A stretch of 64,000 nt of DNA from Phymatolithon calcareum (Eukaryota; Rhodophyta; Florideophyceae; Hapalidiales): assembly GCA_977006965.1 (NCBI GenBank), contig OZ345352.1, forward strand, positions 1,302,001 to 1,366,000, in the 5' to 3' direction. Shown here one piece after another: positions 43,902 to 54,659 of the stretch. The first letter of the stretch is position 1. Every line of letters begins with the position of its first letter. The notes under the pieces are model-generated. The model searched no databases and was not told the DNA's origin. It saw only the letters and a list, made by a program, of their open reading frames with translations. A program made the position numbers and the translations under genes.

Positions 43902-44290
43902 TCCCACGTGCAGACCTTATATGCGATTAATCGCATATCAAGCAAAGAAAACTTCACAGCTCGCAGAATATCGCCGGTTTTCCAATTTTTTTCCTGTTGA
44001 TAATCGAAGAGGCCTGTCTGCCTTCTATACAGATGCTCTTCGCCTTCAGAAGACTCCTTTATTGCTCTATAGAACTAAAGACATTTTTTGGAATAGAAGG
44101 CGAGCTATGAGTAAACCAGTTATATGCGATATCTCGCCTGTAACTTCGTAATCATAGCTGATATTTTTATGATGCTCGACACTTCAACAGGATTTTCAAC
44201 AAGGACAAAAAGTTTAAAAAAGCACAATGTTGCTATCAAAAATGTACATTTTCCTTATATGCGAAAAATCGCATGCTCCATGCACGTGGG
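43902..44290. mobile_element. 389-bp MITE, CCCACGTGCA tips, TTAT TSD (beta)
   Basis: Reverse orientation of 29273-29661, inserted about 80 bases upstream of the beta gene start at a site that is empty in alpha (alpha reads GTTTACACCGTCTCGG). Tips CCCACGTGCA/TGCACGTGGG, TTAT on both sides. It separates the beta gene from the upstream sequence that alpha keeps, so it could change expression. Confidence 0.78.
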
Positions 44291-45048
44291 TTATACCTTC
44301 TCGGCTTAGTAACATGATGTCCGGCAGTGGACAAGCTGGCAATGGTGTCTAGCCAATTGCGACGCTGCTGCTGGCACTGTCCACCCGGCTGACAACGGCT
44401 GGCACGACGAACGTGCCTACGGACGCTGGACGGAGTGCTGAAGGTGGAACGCTGGACGATTAGCTGTATCAATGCAGCGTGCGAATTGTTGCTCACTACA
44501 TGATGTACTGTATATCAACTGAGCTCATTGTTTCCCAAAATGCTCAGCTCTCAAATTTGATTGAAATTATGATATGAAGAGTGGCGGGAAATTTTGTCCT
44601 CTCTATCCAGATCGAAACCCAGAGTGGATTCTCCCTTGCTGGCGCACTTCATCGGGGAATTACAGCAGCATTTGAGCCTAAGTAAAGCAAATACTGTAAT
44701 TGTCTCCCCCAGTGTTTGCTCTGCCTCGAGCCTCCAGCATGGCTCGAGGATCATGATGATGTTATGGAGAGACGAAATTGAAATGTTTTGTTCGCCAATA
44801 GAAAAGGCCAGTATGGCGCTCAAAAAAATGGCCTAAATTGCTACAACGAAGATTCCCAGGTGCAACCCTATGAGCTATCATACAGGACAATTACGTAAGT
44901 CGTCGCCGGCCATACAGTATTTTTAAAATTCGTACGTAGAAACTCGAGTTTAATTGACAACCAGCTGTGCGTAAATTTAATTTAATGTCCGTAACAAGAT
45001 CCGTGGCGAAAGCAAAATCGGCTGTACAGTATCACAGCGATCCAGGAT

Positions 45049-45097
45049 GACAGGCATTGTTTCCCTCCACATGATGTGGAGGGAAACAATGCCTGTC
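45049..45097. repeat. Perfect 24-bp hairpin created since duplication
   Basis: Left arm GACAGGCATTGTTTCCCTCC.. (45049-45072), one central base, right arm the exact complement (45074-45097). Alpha has only the right arm (about 37463-37490). A template-switch event during replication would produce exactly this. Confidence 0.8.
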
Positions 45098-45442
45098 CGG
45101 GGCATCTTGCGCATATCTATTGGCACGTTGCACTCTGCAGATATCGTGGGAGCCGACGACCTCGTGAGTTTGCATAAATTAAGTGAATTTAGCAACTTGA
45201 CCTTTTTGATTTGGCTGGCTTGACTCGTCGGAAAATAAATTTGGCACTTTTTCGAAGACCAAAACAACCAACAATGTCATCGGCGTTGTAGATATGGACA
45301 TTCAAACAACTGTGTTTGAACAAGTAATAAGTCTCCAAAACCTGTGATCACCAAAGCTCCACATCTCTTTTTAAAATCGCAGCGTCATGATACACTTGAT
45401 GACGTGTTAATAAAAGCTTTTTAGACCAGGTAGACAAGTGTA

Positions 45443-45839
45443 CAGTCAGACCTCGATAAATGGATGGGCAATGTGGAATGGTCCAATATTCTCAAAATCG
45501 AGGTTATTCTCAAGTCGAATTTTGAATCATAAGTTTTGGATCACACGTGTGCCGAACAGTAGCCATATTCTACTGTACTGTATGCCAATGGCAGGAGAAA
45601 CATGAAAAGTACTTACAGTATTCTACGAGTGAGGATATGCTCCGTGTACGCTAAACAAAATTATAACAAAATTTAAGGTATGCCCGTGACCTCGAACATG
45701 AAGTAATGCTCCTATCAAATATTCTAGAATCCTTTAATTTTCGTTAAATTTAGGAGGATACGGTTTTCGTGGAGCACTCGATTATGCTGCTAACCGAGGT
45801 TATTCTAAAAAAGAGGTTCCATTTATCGAGGTCTGACTG
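45443..45839. mobile_element. pogo/Tc1-mariner-type MITE with empty site
   Basis: Flanked by TA at 45441-45442 and 45840-45841. Alpha reads AAGTGTAGTATAGCGC without it (about 37828-37843). 397 bp, no gene; sister of 11523-11930 in opposite orientation. Confidence 0.92.
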
Positions 45840-47503
45840 TAGTATAGCGCGGTACTCATGTAATTACTTTTATCCGTACTGCGAAAAAAGGAACTGTCAA
45901 GGACGAATTGTCCATGAACTACACTCGAAACGAAGAAGAATTGGGATGATCGTCCCTTAGCGAATACTTGTCGAATAGTTTTTGTGTTTTATTCTAGTTT
46001 CGAAAAAACAAGCCACGCAAGAGATCTAAAAGTCTTACATCCGGATATGTGCCGCCCTCTGCATTCTGTTTGTCTATGCAGCCGGGCCATTTTTCGTCTA
46101 TGGAGGGACGATGCAACCCGCGGAAATATTGCCAGTATCTTGCCCTTTATTTATCGCTAAGCTTCAGAACCAGTTCGAAATAGATTCGATATTTAACCTC
46201 CGCAAGGAGCCCAGCTCTCCGAAACTGCGCACATGACGAGAATATTTCCACGGGCCTGTAATTGTTTTTCGTGTGAAACTTTCAATAAGTTAAGCTAAAC
46301 ACTGCTCCACACAGTTTTCAAACATCGGTGCTAACCGGCGCGCAGTCCTTGCAGTCGACAGTTCTGAGGCCGCCCTGGTCTCGGGCCTATGCGGCTGTCA
46401 AAATTTCCTTGCTTTGTTGCGCCGAGTGGGTCCAATAATATCGCGCAGCACGTCAAAACGTTCTACAATGTACAATTTGAAATTTTTCTCGGCAGAATGT
46501 AATTAATTTTCTGGGAGAGAATGGCAAGGGCTGACTGTTCTCATTGGCTCTTTGTTCTGTACACTCTTTTGACTGCATTTGGAAATGATCAGCACGTACA
46601 GTACGTAACACTTGAATTGTTCACTCGCAGTGCTGCGTCAGCCTGGCCATTGCCTTGACCGAGCACATTTATTGGGCTGTGCTGCCTGCCTATCATTTCT
46701 AAAAAGGATAGACAGGTATCACTAAAATTTAGTGATATGCGTATCAAAACGTGGGAACAGACCAGGTGTGTTGGTATTCAATCGGCAAAAATTGGCCAGT
46801 TTGTCACTGGCTGGGGAAAATATGATAAATGATCTATTCAATTTTGTCCCTTCAGAAGCATGACGCAACGTGATAAAACGCTACAAACGTTTGATATGAA
46901 CAGATGTGTTATGGCTAAATATTTTCCCTGTCACTAATTTTCACGTCCGTGTCACTAAATTGAAAAACAGCACTTCAATGTCACTAATATGAAAAACAGC
47001 ACGTCAGTGTCACTATTATAAGACACGATGCCTCAGTGTCACCAGGGGAGTGTTATGGGGGGGAATAACGCGAACTGGTTGTCATACCGCTTTTCTGAAA
47101 ATAGGAAAGATTAAATTCTATGAAAGAATGTGGGAGTGTTGAAAACGTTTCATATATCACCGTAATTTTGGTAAAATAGCGCGCGATTTTGCATCAACAT
47201 TCGGACATGCCAATGTAACTTTGCTTCTCGTCGCATTATGCGATTTGTGGATAATATTAATTTTAAAAAAGGTGGACATAGGCAGTGCATGGGGCAGTGC
47301 ACAATTTTCGGTGATAGGTTTCTTCAAAGCCTGGTGTTATGATGTGTAAATTTTCGATTAGATTTCAAATTGCTGTAAATTTTTGCAGACCTTGGAGATT
47401 GCAAATTTTCGCGCAGCCTTCGCCTCTGTGATGTATGGCGCAATGAACGTTTTCGAAACGGGCAAAGCGGTGTTGTAGGTTTCCGCAGATTTCTCTGTTC
47501 GAC

Positions 47504-48408
47504 ATGGATATCACCCTTTCTTCCTCAGAGGGTAGCTCTTCGTCCGAGGAACCGGTGCTCTCGCATGCGCTTCAGATAGACTTGCAGCACTTAAATGACC
47601 AGCAGGACTGGCCAAACTGCGCGGAAGTCACTGCGACTGCTGCGAACGCTGCAAGCCAGGGCGCTTCGGCTCAGTCGACACAGGGCGTCAACCGTACTGC
47701 GCCTGGGCCATTCCCGACACGTGGGCGCCTACCCACGGACGTGACTCGAGCGCTGAAAACTGCGTGGACGGCTGCAGGCTCGCAAATCCCTGGGGAAGAA
47801 GCTATCGCCGAGCTGTGTCTCCGGTTCGGTGCCGTTAATATCGCGCGTATCCGCCGATTTTTGCAGACAAGGAGCGACGGACACGGCGACAGCGCGAGCT
47901 CGAGAGTGGAAGTATCGGCCACCGGCCGTTAGACGTGGAGCGACTCGCAAAATTGGAACGCTTTCTGTTTCCATCCCCGGATGTGGACGAAAACTGCCCC
48001 ACTGCGCTTTGTGGGCTTCAGCACGTCTTGCGCCTGGAGAGCGCTGCGGGCCTCCTGGACGTTGGGCACGACGTGTACATGATTCTACGTTGTCCAGCGG
48101 GTCTACGCTCTGTTCGGTCGTATCAGTATGCTTATTGGGTTGAGATGCGATCGGAGATGTTAGCCACATCTGCGCTCAGCGCCGCGGCTGCGAAACTTGG
48201 GGCGGAGTGCGTCGAGATTCGACTTCGTTTGCAGTTTTCTGAGGCCCACGCACGCTATTGCTTCGGTGCTATAAGCGCGGCTATTGCTTCTCGGCGATCT
48301 AACCCTGCTGCGCAATATGTCTTGGCCTCGTCGATCGGTCGTCGACAAGTTAGTGCCGTTAACGAGCGCGTGCGTCTATTCCTGCGAGACGAAATGCATA
48401 TGAATTAA
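47504..48408 (+). pseudogene. P-element accessory protein, copy B (one frameshift)
   Basis: Starts MDITLSSSEGSSSSEEPVL. Residues 1-70 are acidic/Ser-rich. Residues 72-130 (GRLPTDVTRALKTAWTAAG, AIAELCLRFGAVNIARIRRF) have the three-helix layout of a homeodomain, with DKERRTRRQ as the basic third-helix end, but a one-base loss near 47860-47870 throws the frame out just there compared with copy A. The second frame, 47935-48408, continues LERFLFPSPDVDENCPTALCGL, YAYWVEMRSEMLA, AVNERVRLFLRDE. Copies A and B align over about 300 residues with different breaks, so the ancestral gene was intact. It may bind element ends or regulate transposition, by inference. Confidence 0.7.
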
Positions 48409-48486
48409 AAGAGTACGAGGAGTTTCTTTACTTTTGGTTTACTTCCACGCTGCAGTGCTCACGCGCTGAACATGCATCGCGACGTC

Positions 48487-51400
48487 TCACTGGCCCTTAC
48501 CATTAGAAATGGCACCCCTGGAAGATTTCACTGCCAAGCGCGGACGAAGTGCGACCATGGCGTCCGGTGCTTGTGCGTTTGTATCCGCAGAGGGCGCCAA
48601 GCTTTTCTGGTTTAGAGTGACTTGTAGGCTACGGCACGAAGAGTTCCTGAAGCGCGCTATAATGCGAAACAGCAGAGGGGCTCCGTCGCATGACATCATG
48701 TGTTTCTTCGCAATTATCTCGAATACTTTACCGAGCACGGACGGAAGGCTTTCTAGGCAATCCTTCGTCTTAATGAGCACATCAACGGTGTGGTGTCTTG
48801 CAACAACCAGAGCATAGAACAGGTGCAAGATATTTTCGGTGGGATAAGTGAGTCCGTCTTGTCTTTCAATCTCCCTTATATCAGCGAACACGTCCGCGCG
48901 GCGTTCTGGTGCTCCTCGCGGTAGAGTCCACGCCTTGAGGAGATGAAGGTCACTGCGACAGGTTTCAAATTTCTTTAAGGAGGCTTTCCCCAAGCTTGTT
49001 GGATCACCACCAGATTTTTCTGCTAGCTTGGTGAATGACTTGGAAAGCTTGCGTCGTTCCAATGTAAGCAAGGCGCCACAAATCCGTGCCGTTACTTGCA
49101 TTGTGCGCAATTCGAGGCGCAGTGCATTTGGTCCGCGAATAGCGCTCAAAATGGACGCGACTGCAGCATTCTCTCTGCTTTGCTGCTCGGTAGCTTCTTT
49201 TTCAGCGCGACAGGCACTTGTCACCGATGGGCGCCAATGTCGCCCCACAACACTTTCGGCCAGGAACAACTCCTTCAAAATTTCTTGATTACGTTCAGGC
49301 TCCATATTGCCTTTGATGGAACGTAGGGTTTGCGAGCTGACGTTTCTTGCCGAGTTGCGCCTAACACTTAGAACTAACTCTTGCAGAGTCGGGTTGCTGC
49401 AGCCCCCATTAGTCTGCCGTGCGTACGAGAACAGAGATTCAAGAGGGTCAGTAGATACGCGCGAAATGTGAATGTACCCGTCAGTCGGTCGCATTGAAGT
49501 CTCGCGCAGCACAAAACAGCGCATTGCCACTGTGGCCGAGAACATCTCGGCCCAGATAGTCGAGCGCGATGTTGAACGCCAGTCGCGCACTTGGGACTCG
49601 TAATATTCTCCCACGTCGCGAAGCACGCCCACAGCCGAATCGTTATATGACTTTAGAGCGGAGCGTATAGGCGAGTCGCGGAGGGCGTTGAGTGTTTTCG
49701 ATCGACATACGTCAAACCGAGCGCGCCCGACTTCGAGATGTTTCGCCAAAGCGCGCAATTCTCTAGAAAATCTTTCGCTTTTGGAGTTTGCAGCTTGGCG
49801 ACGCAGAACAGAGACCACGCGCGGACTGAAAACAGCCAGTGCTCCGGGCACTGACATCTTACCCCATGAAGATAAGTTGACGAAGGTGTCTGTAAGAAGA
49901 GGTTCTTGCTCAGGTAGCCCACGAGCTTGCGACGCACGATCATCATCTCGCAAGGCAACGATGTGCTTCCAATTCAGTCGTGCGAGGTCATTTCCATCAT
50001 GCGCCGCGACTGATTGGCGAGGATTGAGGGTAGAGTACAGGAGATTGCGATCGCGTTTAAGGAGGTGGGCAGAGTCGCCACATAAGAGGATTGCTTGGCG
50101 AGAGAACGGATCACGAACATAGAGAGGAAACCGCCTGTGCGCTCGTTCAAGCGTGTCGACCAACTCTTGTGGAACAAAAATTGTTCCGAAAATCACATCC
50201 GAGCGCATCGTTCGCTGCTGCTGCTGCGCAAAAAGTTGAACAAGTTCATGGGATTCAACAGTCGGGTTGGAAGCAGCATCAGTAGCGTTCACCCGCGCGT
50301 TCTCGCTCACAGGGAGGAATTTTCCCGTCTCAGTTTGAGCGTGATCTGATGAGGATGGAAGCGCCGATGTCGCCACGTCAGTCAGGCAGGCTGCTAGCAA
50401 TTTTAGACCCCTGATCACGGGAGTCGCAGCATCGAAACTCAGGGCAACAGGAGTTATATCGTTGCAGTCAAGGCTTTCCAAAACGTCGAACAATACATCT
50501 AAGTAGTCACGCGCGCTTTGGCTTTTGGCGCACGGTGCCACTCGTACTACATGCTTAATCCCTGAATGCACAGCCGTCAGCATGTACACCTCAGCCGTAC
50601 TTGCGAGCTCGATATCACCGTGCGCAGGCTCACCGGTCAAATAATGCGCGATAACTTCGCGCTGCGATACAAACCCGACAAAGGTATCGTGTTTAGTCCA
50701 TGTGACGCCAGGCCTCAGATGGATCCCGTCGTGCTGCACAATAACACGACGAGGGATGCTCGGGTTGGAATCGAAGTAGCGAGCAAGGCGCTGAACTCCT
50801 GATGCCGAGGACCAAAGCACGTCGCGAACATCCACACAGCGCACTCTCTGCAGCGTAGACACGGAGGGGGCGCCGAGCTCGCTTGCTATATACCGGTAAG
50901 TGCATAACCCAACACGCGTCTGGAGGTTCGTGAAGAATGCTAAATCCGTCTCCGACCATTGCCAATTGTTTCTCCCTTTCGGATAGTTTGCCAGTAAAGA
51001 TTGAACGAAACTCTTTGCCACAGTCGGTGCGCTCGCTGCTGCGAGCGTCTGCGCTGTAAGCTCAGAGACGCTAACGGCGTGGTGGATACGACCTGCGTGC
51101 TGCACGTTCGCATGCACTGCAGTGTCCGGGACCGATGGCTTCTGCACGCCGCTCTCCAATGCATTCTCTGCGCGAAGCGCACGCCCCTGAAAGCGCTTAT
51201 TCTGCACCCGAAGTCGTTTCGTTTCTTGTCGCAACTCCACAAGCCGACTGGTGACGTCCTGTAGTTTTTTCTCCAAGGCCACGGTGCGCGGTGCCTCTTT
51301 ACAGACGGGCTGGATGCGCGCAGTACAGGGCGCACCGCCAGTATTCTGAACAGTAGCCATAGCAGAAGCGCTAAGCAAGTAAGTTGTTAGCCAATTGGGA

Positions 51401-52026
51401 ACCTTACTCAACAGAATATCTGCAGCTGAGACCCAACTTCTGGTAGCCTTGTAGCCGCCCTGTGCCGCTAGCCGGCGCAAGCAGTACTGCAGACTGCTAC
51501 CAACAACAGGGATGATCGTCGCCGTCTGTCTGCCATCACTGGTCGGCGTCCTTGTCGATGCATCAAGAGCGAGCGGCGAGGTGCTGCGCGGATCACTTCC
51601 ACAGCACACCGTCCAAAGCAGGCGTCCATAAACATCGGCACAAGTGCGAACGTGAATCCAGCATCTTCGGGCAGCCAGCGTACTTGCGAACACCAGGTGC
51701 ATATTGACGGGGATATTGATGTGCACGACTGGGCGCCCGACTGGAATGCAATACGATTCAGCAGCATGTCCATGGATCGCTCTCAGTACAGGGGCTGCTC
51801 CAGAATTTAACACGTACACTCGACGCTGCGAAGACGAGCCGTGATGTTGGACTACTGATCGCACATCGCAATACCGCCGTCGAGCAATTCTTGGCCGAGC
51901 AACACCCATGTTGCCGCTGGACGCATGGATGCCTTCACTGTCTTCTCGCAGATCGTTTGCAAAGATCCGGGGAAGAACAGGGAATGGCAGAGCAGGCATC
52001 AAATGCAACGAAAACCATTCACGCAT
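48487..52026 (-). CDS. P/THAP9-type DNA transposase
   Basis: An unbroken 1179-residue frame. Residues 55-215 form a domain conserved in copy A (HGSSSQRRVYVL, WIHVRTCADVYGRLLW) that is not a THAP zinc finger. A coiled coil spans 250-292 (leucine-zipper-like). An HTH-like segment spans 353-400 (WSETDLAFFTNLQTRVGLCTYRYI, then GAPSVSTLQRV). The RNase H-like core has the first acidic residue in QHDGIHL (Asp 433), SFDAA (Asp 532), the insertion landmark CGDSAHLLKRDRNLLYS (650-666), SSWGKMSVPGALAVFS (720s), and STDPLESLFSYARQTNGG with the conserved Asp/Glu pair (860-863). P transposases cut and paste using GTP as cofactor. Because the frame is intact and TIRs and TSD are sharp, the element may be recently active. 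The true start could be a later Met, since alignment with copy A begins near residue 40. Confidence 0.9.
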   Translation of the reverse strand: MREWFSLHLMPALPFPVLPRIFANDLREDSEGIHASSGNMGVARPRIARRRYCDVRSVVQHHGSSSQRRVYVLNSGAAPVLRAIHGHAAESYCIPVGRPVVHINIPVNMHLVFASTLAARRCWIHVRTCADVYGRLLWTVCCGSDPRSTSPLALDASTRTPTSDGRQTATIIPVVGSSLQYCLRRLAAQGGYKATRSWVSAADILLSKVPNWLTTYLLSASAMATVQNTGGAPCTARIQPVCKEAPRTVALEKKLQDVTSRLVELRQETKRLRVQNKRFQGRALRAENALESGVQKPSVPDTAVHANVQHAGRIHHAVSVSELTAQTLAAASAPTVAKSFVQSLLANYPKGRNNWQWSETDLAFFTNLQTRVGLCTYRYIASELGAPSVSTLQRVRCVDVRDVLWSSASGVQRLARYFDSNPSIPRRVIVQHDGIHLRPGVTWTKHDTFVGFVSQREVIAHYLTGEPAHGDIELASTAEVYMLTAVHSGIKHVVRVAPCAKSQSARDYLDVLFDVLESLDCNDITPVALSFDAATPVIRGLKLLAACLTDVATSALPSSSDHAQTETGKFLPVSENARVNATDAASNPTVESHELVQLFAQQQQRTMRSDVIFGTIFVPQELVDTLERAHRRFPLYVRDPFSRQAILLCGDSAHLLKRDRNLLYSTLNPRQSVAAHDGNDLARLNWKHIVALRDDDRASQARGLPEQEPLLTDTFVNLSSWGKMSVPGALAVFSPRVVSVLRRQAANSKSERFSRELRALAKHLEVGRARFDVCRSKTLNALRDSPIRSALKSYNDSAVGVLRDVGEYYESQVRDWRSTSRSTIWAEMFSATVAMRCFVLRETSMRPTDGYIHISRVSTDPLESLFSYARQTNGGCSNPTLQELVLSVRRNSARNVSSQTLRSIKGNMEPERNQEILKELFLAESVVGRHWRPSVTSACRAEKEATEQQSRENAAVASILSAIRGPNALRLELRTMQVTARICGALLTLERRKLSKSFTKLAEKSGGDPTSLGKASLKKFETCRSDLHLLKAWTLPRGAPERRADVFADIREIERQDGLTYPTENILHLFYALVVARHHTVDVLIKTKDCLESLPSVLGKVFEIIAKKHMMSCDGAPLLFRIIARFRNSSCRSLQVTLNQKSLAPSADTNAQAPDAMVALRPRLAVKSSRGAISNGKGQ

Positions 52027-52423
52027 CGCGAGAAACGAGCCCGAAATTGAGCTCGAAAATTCCTCGGTAATTGAAATTTCATGAAATTCCGCCTATCGGA
52101 GAAAGACACGTTCGCGATTCTCTTACAGCAGAAATTACTGCGGACAAAAAATTTCTTCTCTGCAAAACGCGCGTCCTCATTGTTTAGCGCATCCCGCGTA
52201 TGATCAAGTTGTGCACATTGCGCACACGCTTTATCTGGCACAACCTCATTGGCCACCAGGACTACACGGAGCACTATTAGACTTCAACCACACTATTTCA
52301 CCGTTAATTTTTTGAGACTCGAATAACCTCATAAATCTAAATGGCACAGGAGGGTACATGATTCAGGTTTATTTTTTTGATTCTTTGAAATTCTGCGTTA
52401 CTCCCCCCCATAACACTCCCCTG

Positions 52424-54659
52424 GTGTCACTAATCCTAAAAATGGCAATTCTGTGTCACTGAAAAGCAACTCAATAAGACACACTTATGCTCTTCGGGTA
52501 AAGTTTCGCAAAACTTTTCGAAATATCAATGCCGATCATATGAATAGATTTTCGTTATACTACACATATCGAACTGTGAAATTGAATGCTTCTCTGAATT
52601 CAGTCGTGATTACGGCCGCATCGGGAGCCAGCTGTTGGCGCAGCTACAGTACATGCCTCGGCACTTGCAGAAAGCACTCATCGCTCCGATACATAAGAAT
52701 GGGACACCCGAGAAACCGGGAAATTATCGCCAAGAAAGGAAATTCTCGCGACTGCTATCGATATGAATTTGGTCGAGGTGTACGTTTACCACTGGTACTG
52801 TTTGCCATCTTATAGCACCTTAATTTAGCTGGAGCTTAAGATTTCATCAGGAATATTCTGCTTCATGAAACTGCAGGTTTTCAGTTTTATGGAGCAGATC
52901 ATTCCCGAGGAAAACTTGAGCTTATTGCACTAAGTTTACCGTTCAGAGCCATTAATTATGCCTTCGGTTTGCGAGAGCTTTGCCATTGACCACAGAACAC
53001 TAATGCAAAAGTTTCTCTTTGGCCTGATTTATCCACGTTATAGGCCACGTCGACTTTGTCGTGATTAGACCGTTACTGTCGTGAGTGTCCAGGAAACGAA
53101 CGACTTATTCAGCTCCCTAATGAGACGACGGCAGATGCCGGACGTCCATACAACTTGTCTAAGCAGAAACTCCAGGAGTGATGTAGTGCTTTCGGCAAGA
53201 TGTCTTACAGCTCGCTTGGTCAGAAACTCCGATGGGATGTAGTGACTTCGGCAAGGTGTGACAACTCTGCTGGGTCAGAAACTCCGTAAGGATGTAGTGA
53301 CTTAGGCAGGAGTGGTCCAGTTCAATGGCACGCAATGGACGGTTGCTCGGCAGTGTGAATGCGTTGCTGACTTTCGACGGAAGATTAAGTTTATCTTTCG
53401 ATATCCTTGGGGATTAGGTTGTGGTTGGTAAAGTTGATAGTGGTGACTTCCTCGAGAAAGACTTCGATCACCGGTTAAGTAGTCTTTGCATCACTCCAGC
53501 TACCTTTGACAGTCTAGCTACATTCTCGCAAGGTATCCGAAGTGTCAGCGCGCGACACAATGCGTTTCACACCGTTCGTAATCCGCGCCAGTAGACTTTC
53601 TTGGCTCACAGTCGGTCGACATTGCTAGCAGGCAACGGAAATTCCATTCGACTGTCGGTCCCCGCTGCCGGTCGTTAGCGAGACAGTTACAAAGGTAAAC
53701 TTTACCACCCGATCATATCACATAGATTCAGAAAACCTTGTGCACAACACCTGGAGCTTGCGAAACGTGGATTCGGGAAGGAGTATTACTCCTTGCCAAA
53801 TTTTTACAAGATGAATAGACTTTGCAAAATCTATTTCCCGAAAATTGTACATTTCTAGCTTCTTCTGTAATTTTTAGTGACATGGTTGATCCGTTTGGAA
53901 GATGAGTGACACTAAGATGTCATTTTTGGAAAATAGTGACACCAAGACACTGTTTTAGAGATTAGTGACACTGACGTGTCATTTTGCAAAATAGTGACAC
54001 TGAAATGTCTTTTTCGCGATTAGTGATACAGACGCGAGGATTAGTGACACTGAAAATATGCGTCCGATGTGTTATTGGTGTCATGGAGCTGACCATCTCG
54101 GCGAATGGCAAGTTGCCCAGGATGGTAGCCAAGGCACTCTGCAAATGCAGACAAACTCCTACACTCCCTTTTCTGGTACTGTAATACATCTCCGCGTTTA
54201 CGTTTAGGGTAACAAGGTACGGTTCAGGTAGTCTAGTTCCCCAAATTCTGAAGCTCTCCAGAACAATACTAAATCTTGAACAACATGCTGAGTCCTGAAT
54301 AGCAAACTAGGCAGGGATAAGTAAAGTGACAATGTCAAGAAGACTTTGATGGCTTATCCCGTCTTTCTCAACCGGCCTTTTTGATTGACAATTGGAACAC
54401 TCCTGAAAATGATAAATTATAATTTATACACAAATACTTTTGCACCTGTTTGGTTGTTTATTTGAAAGCCCATATTAACACTCCAAAGACTGTACGGGAG
54501 CAGCTTTCATAACTTGTTCATTCTAGTATATCGCCTGGTTCCTAATACAGAGACTCTTTGTTTTCCACATTGTCAATTATAGTGACGCTATAGAGTAGAA
54601 TGGAGTCTATTGCCTTTTCCGTTCTTAACATTTCTCCGGAGTCCAGTTCATACTTTGAT
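52424..54659. other. Non-coding part of duplicated block (beta)
   Basis: Matches 3770-6350 of gamma without the 3823-4173 insertion. It includes the inverted GTGTCACTAA-type array at 53870-54060. No gene seen. Confidence 0.5.

Larger units (their letters stand above)
44291..47042. other. Non-coding part of duplicated block (beta)
   Basis: Matches 29060-29260, 30010-30130, 31354-31524 and 37192-38679, then from 46143 positions 1-829. It contains the P-like empty site at about 44755 and the pogo MITE. No gene seen. Confidence 0.55.
47043..52423 (-). mobile_element. P-superfamily transposon B (transposase intact), 7-bp TSD
   Basis: The tips CAGGGGAGTGTTATGGGGGG at 47043 and complement ending 52423 match over 29 bases with one difference. 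Direct repeats GTGTCAC are at 47036-47042 and 52424-52430. The empty site in gamma is at about 3760-3772. Length is 5381 bp. The transposase gene is on the minus strand and the accessory gene on the plus strand, their 3' ends 78 bases apart. Confidence 0.93.
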
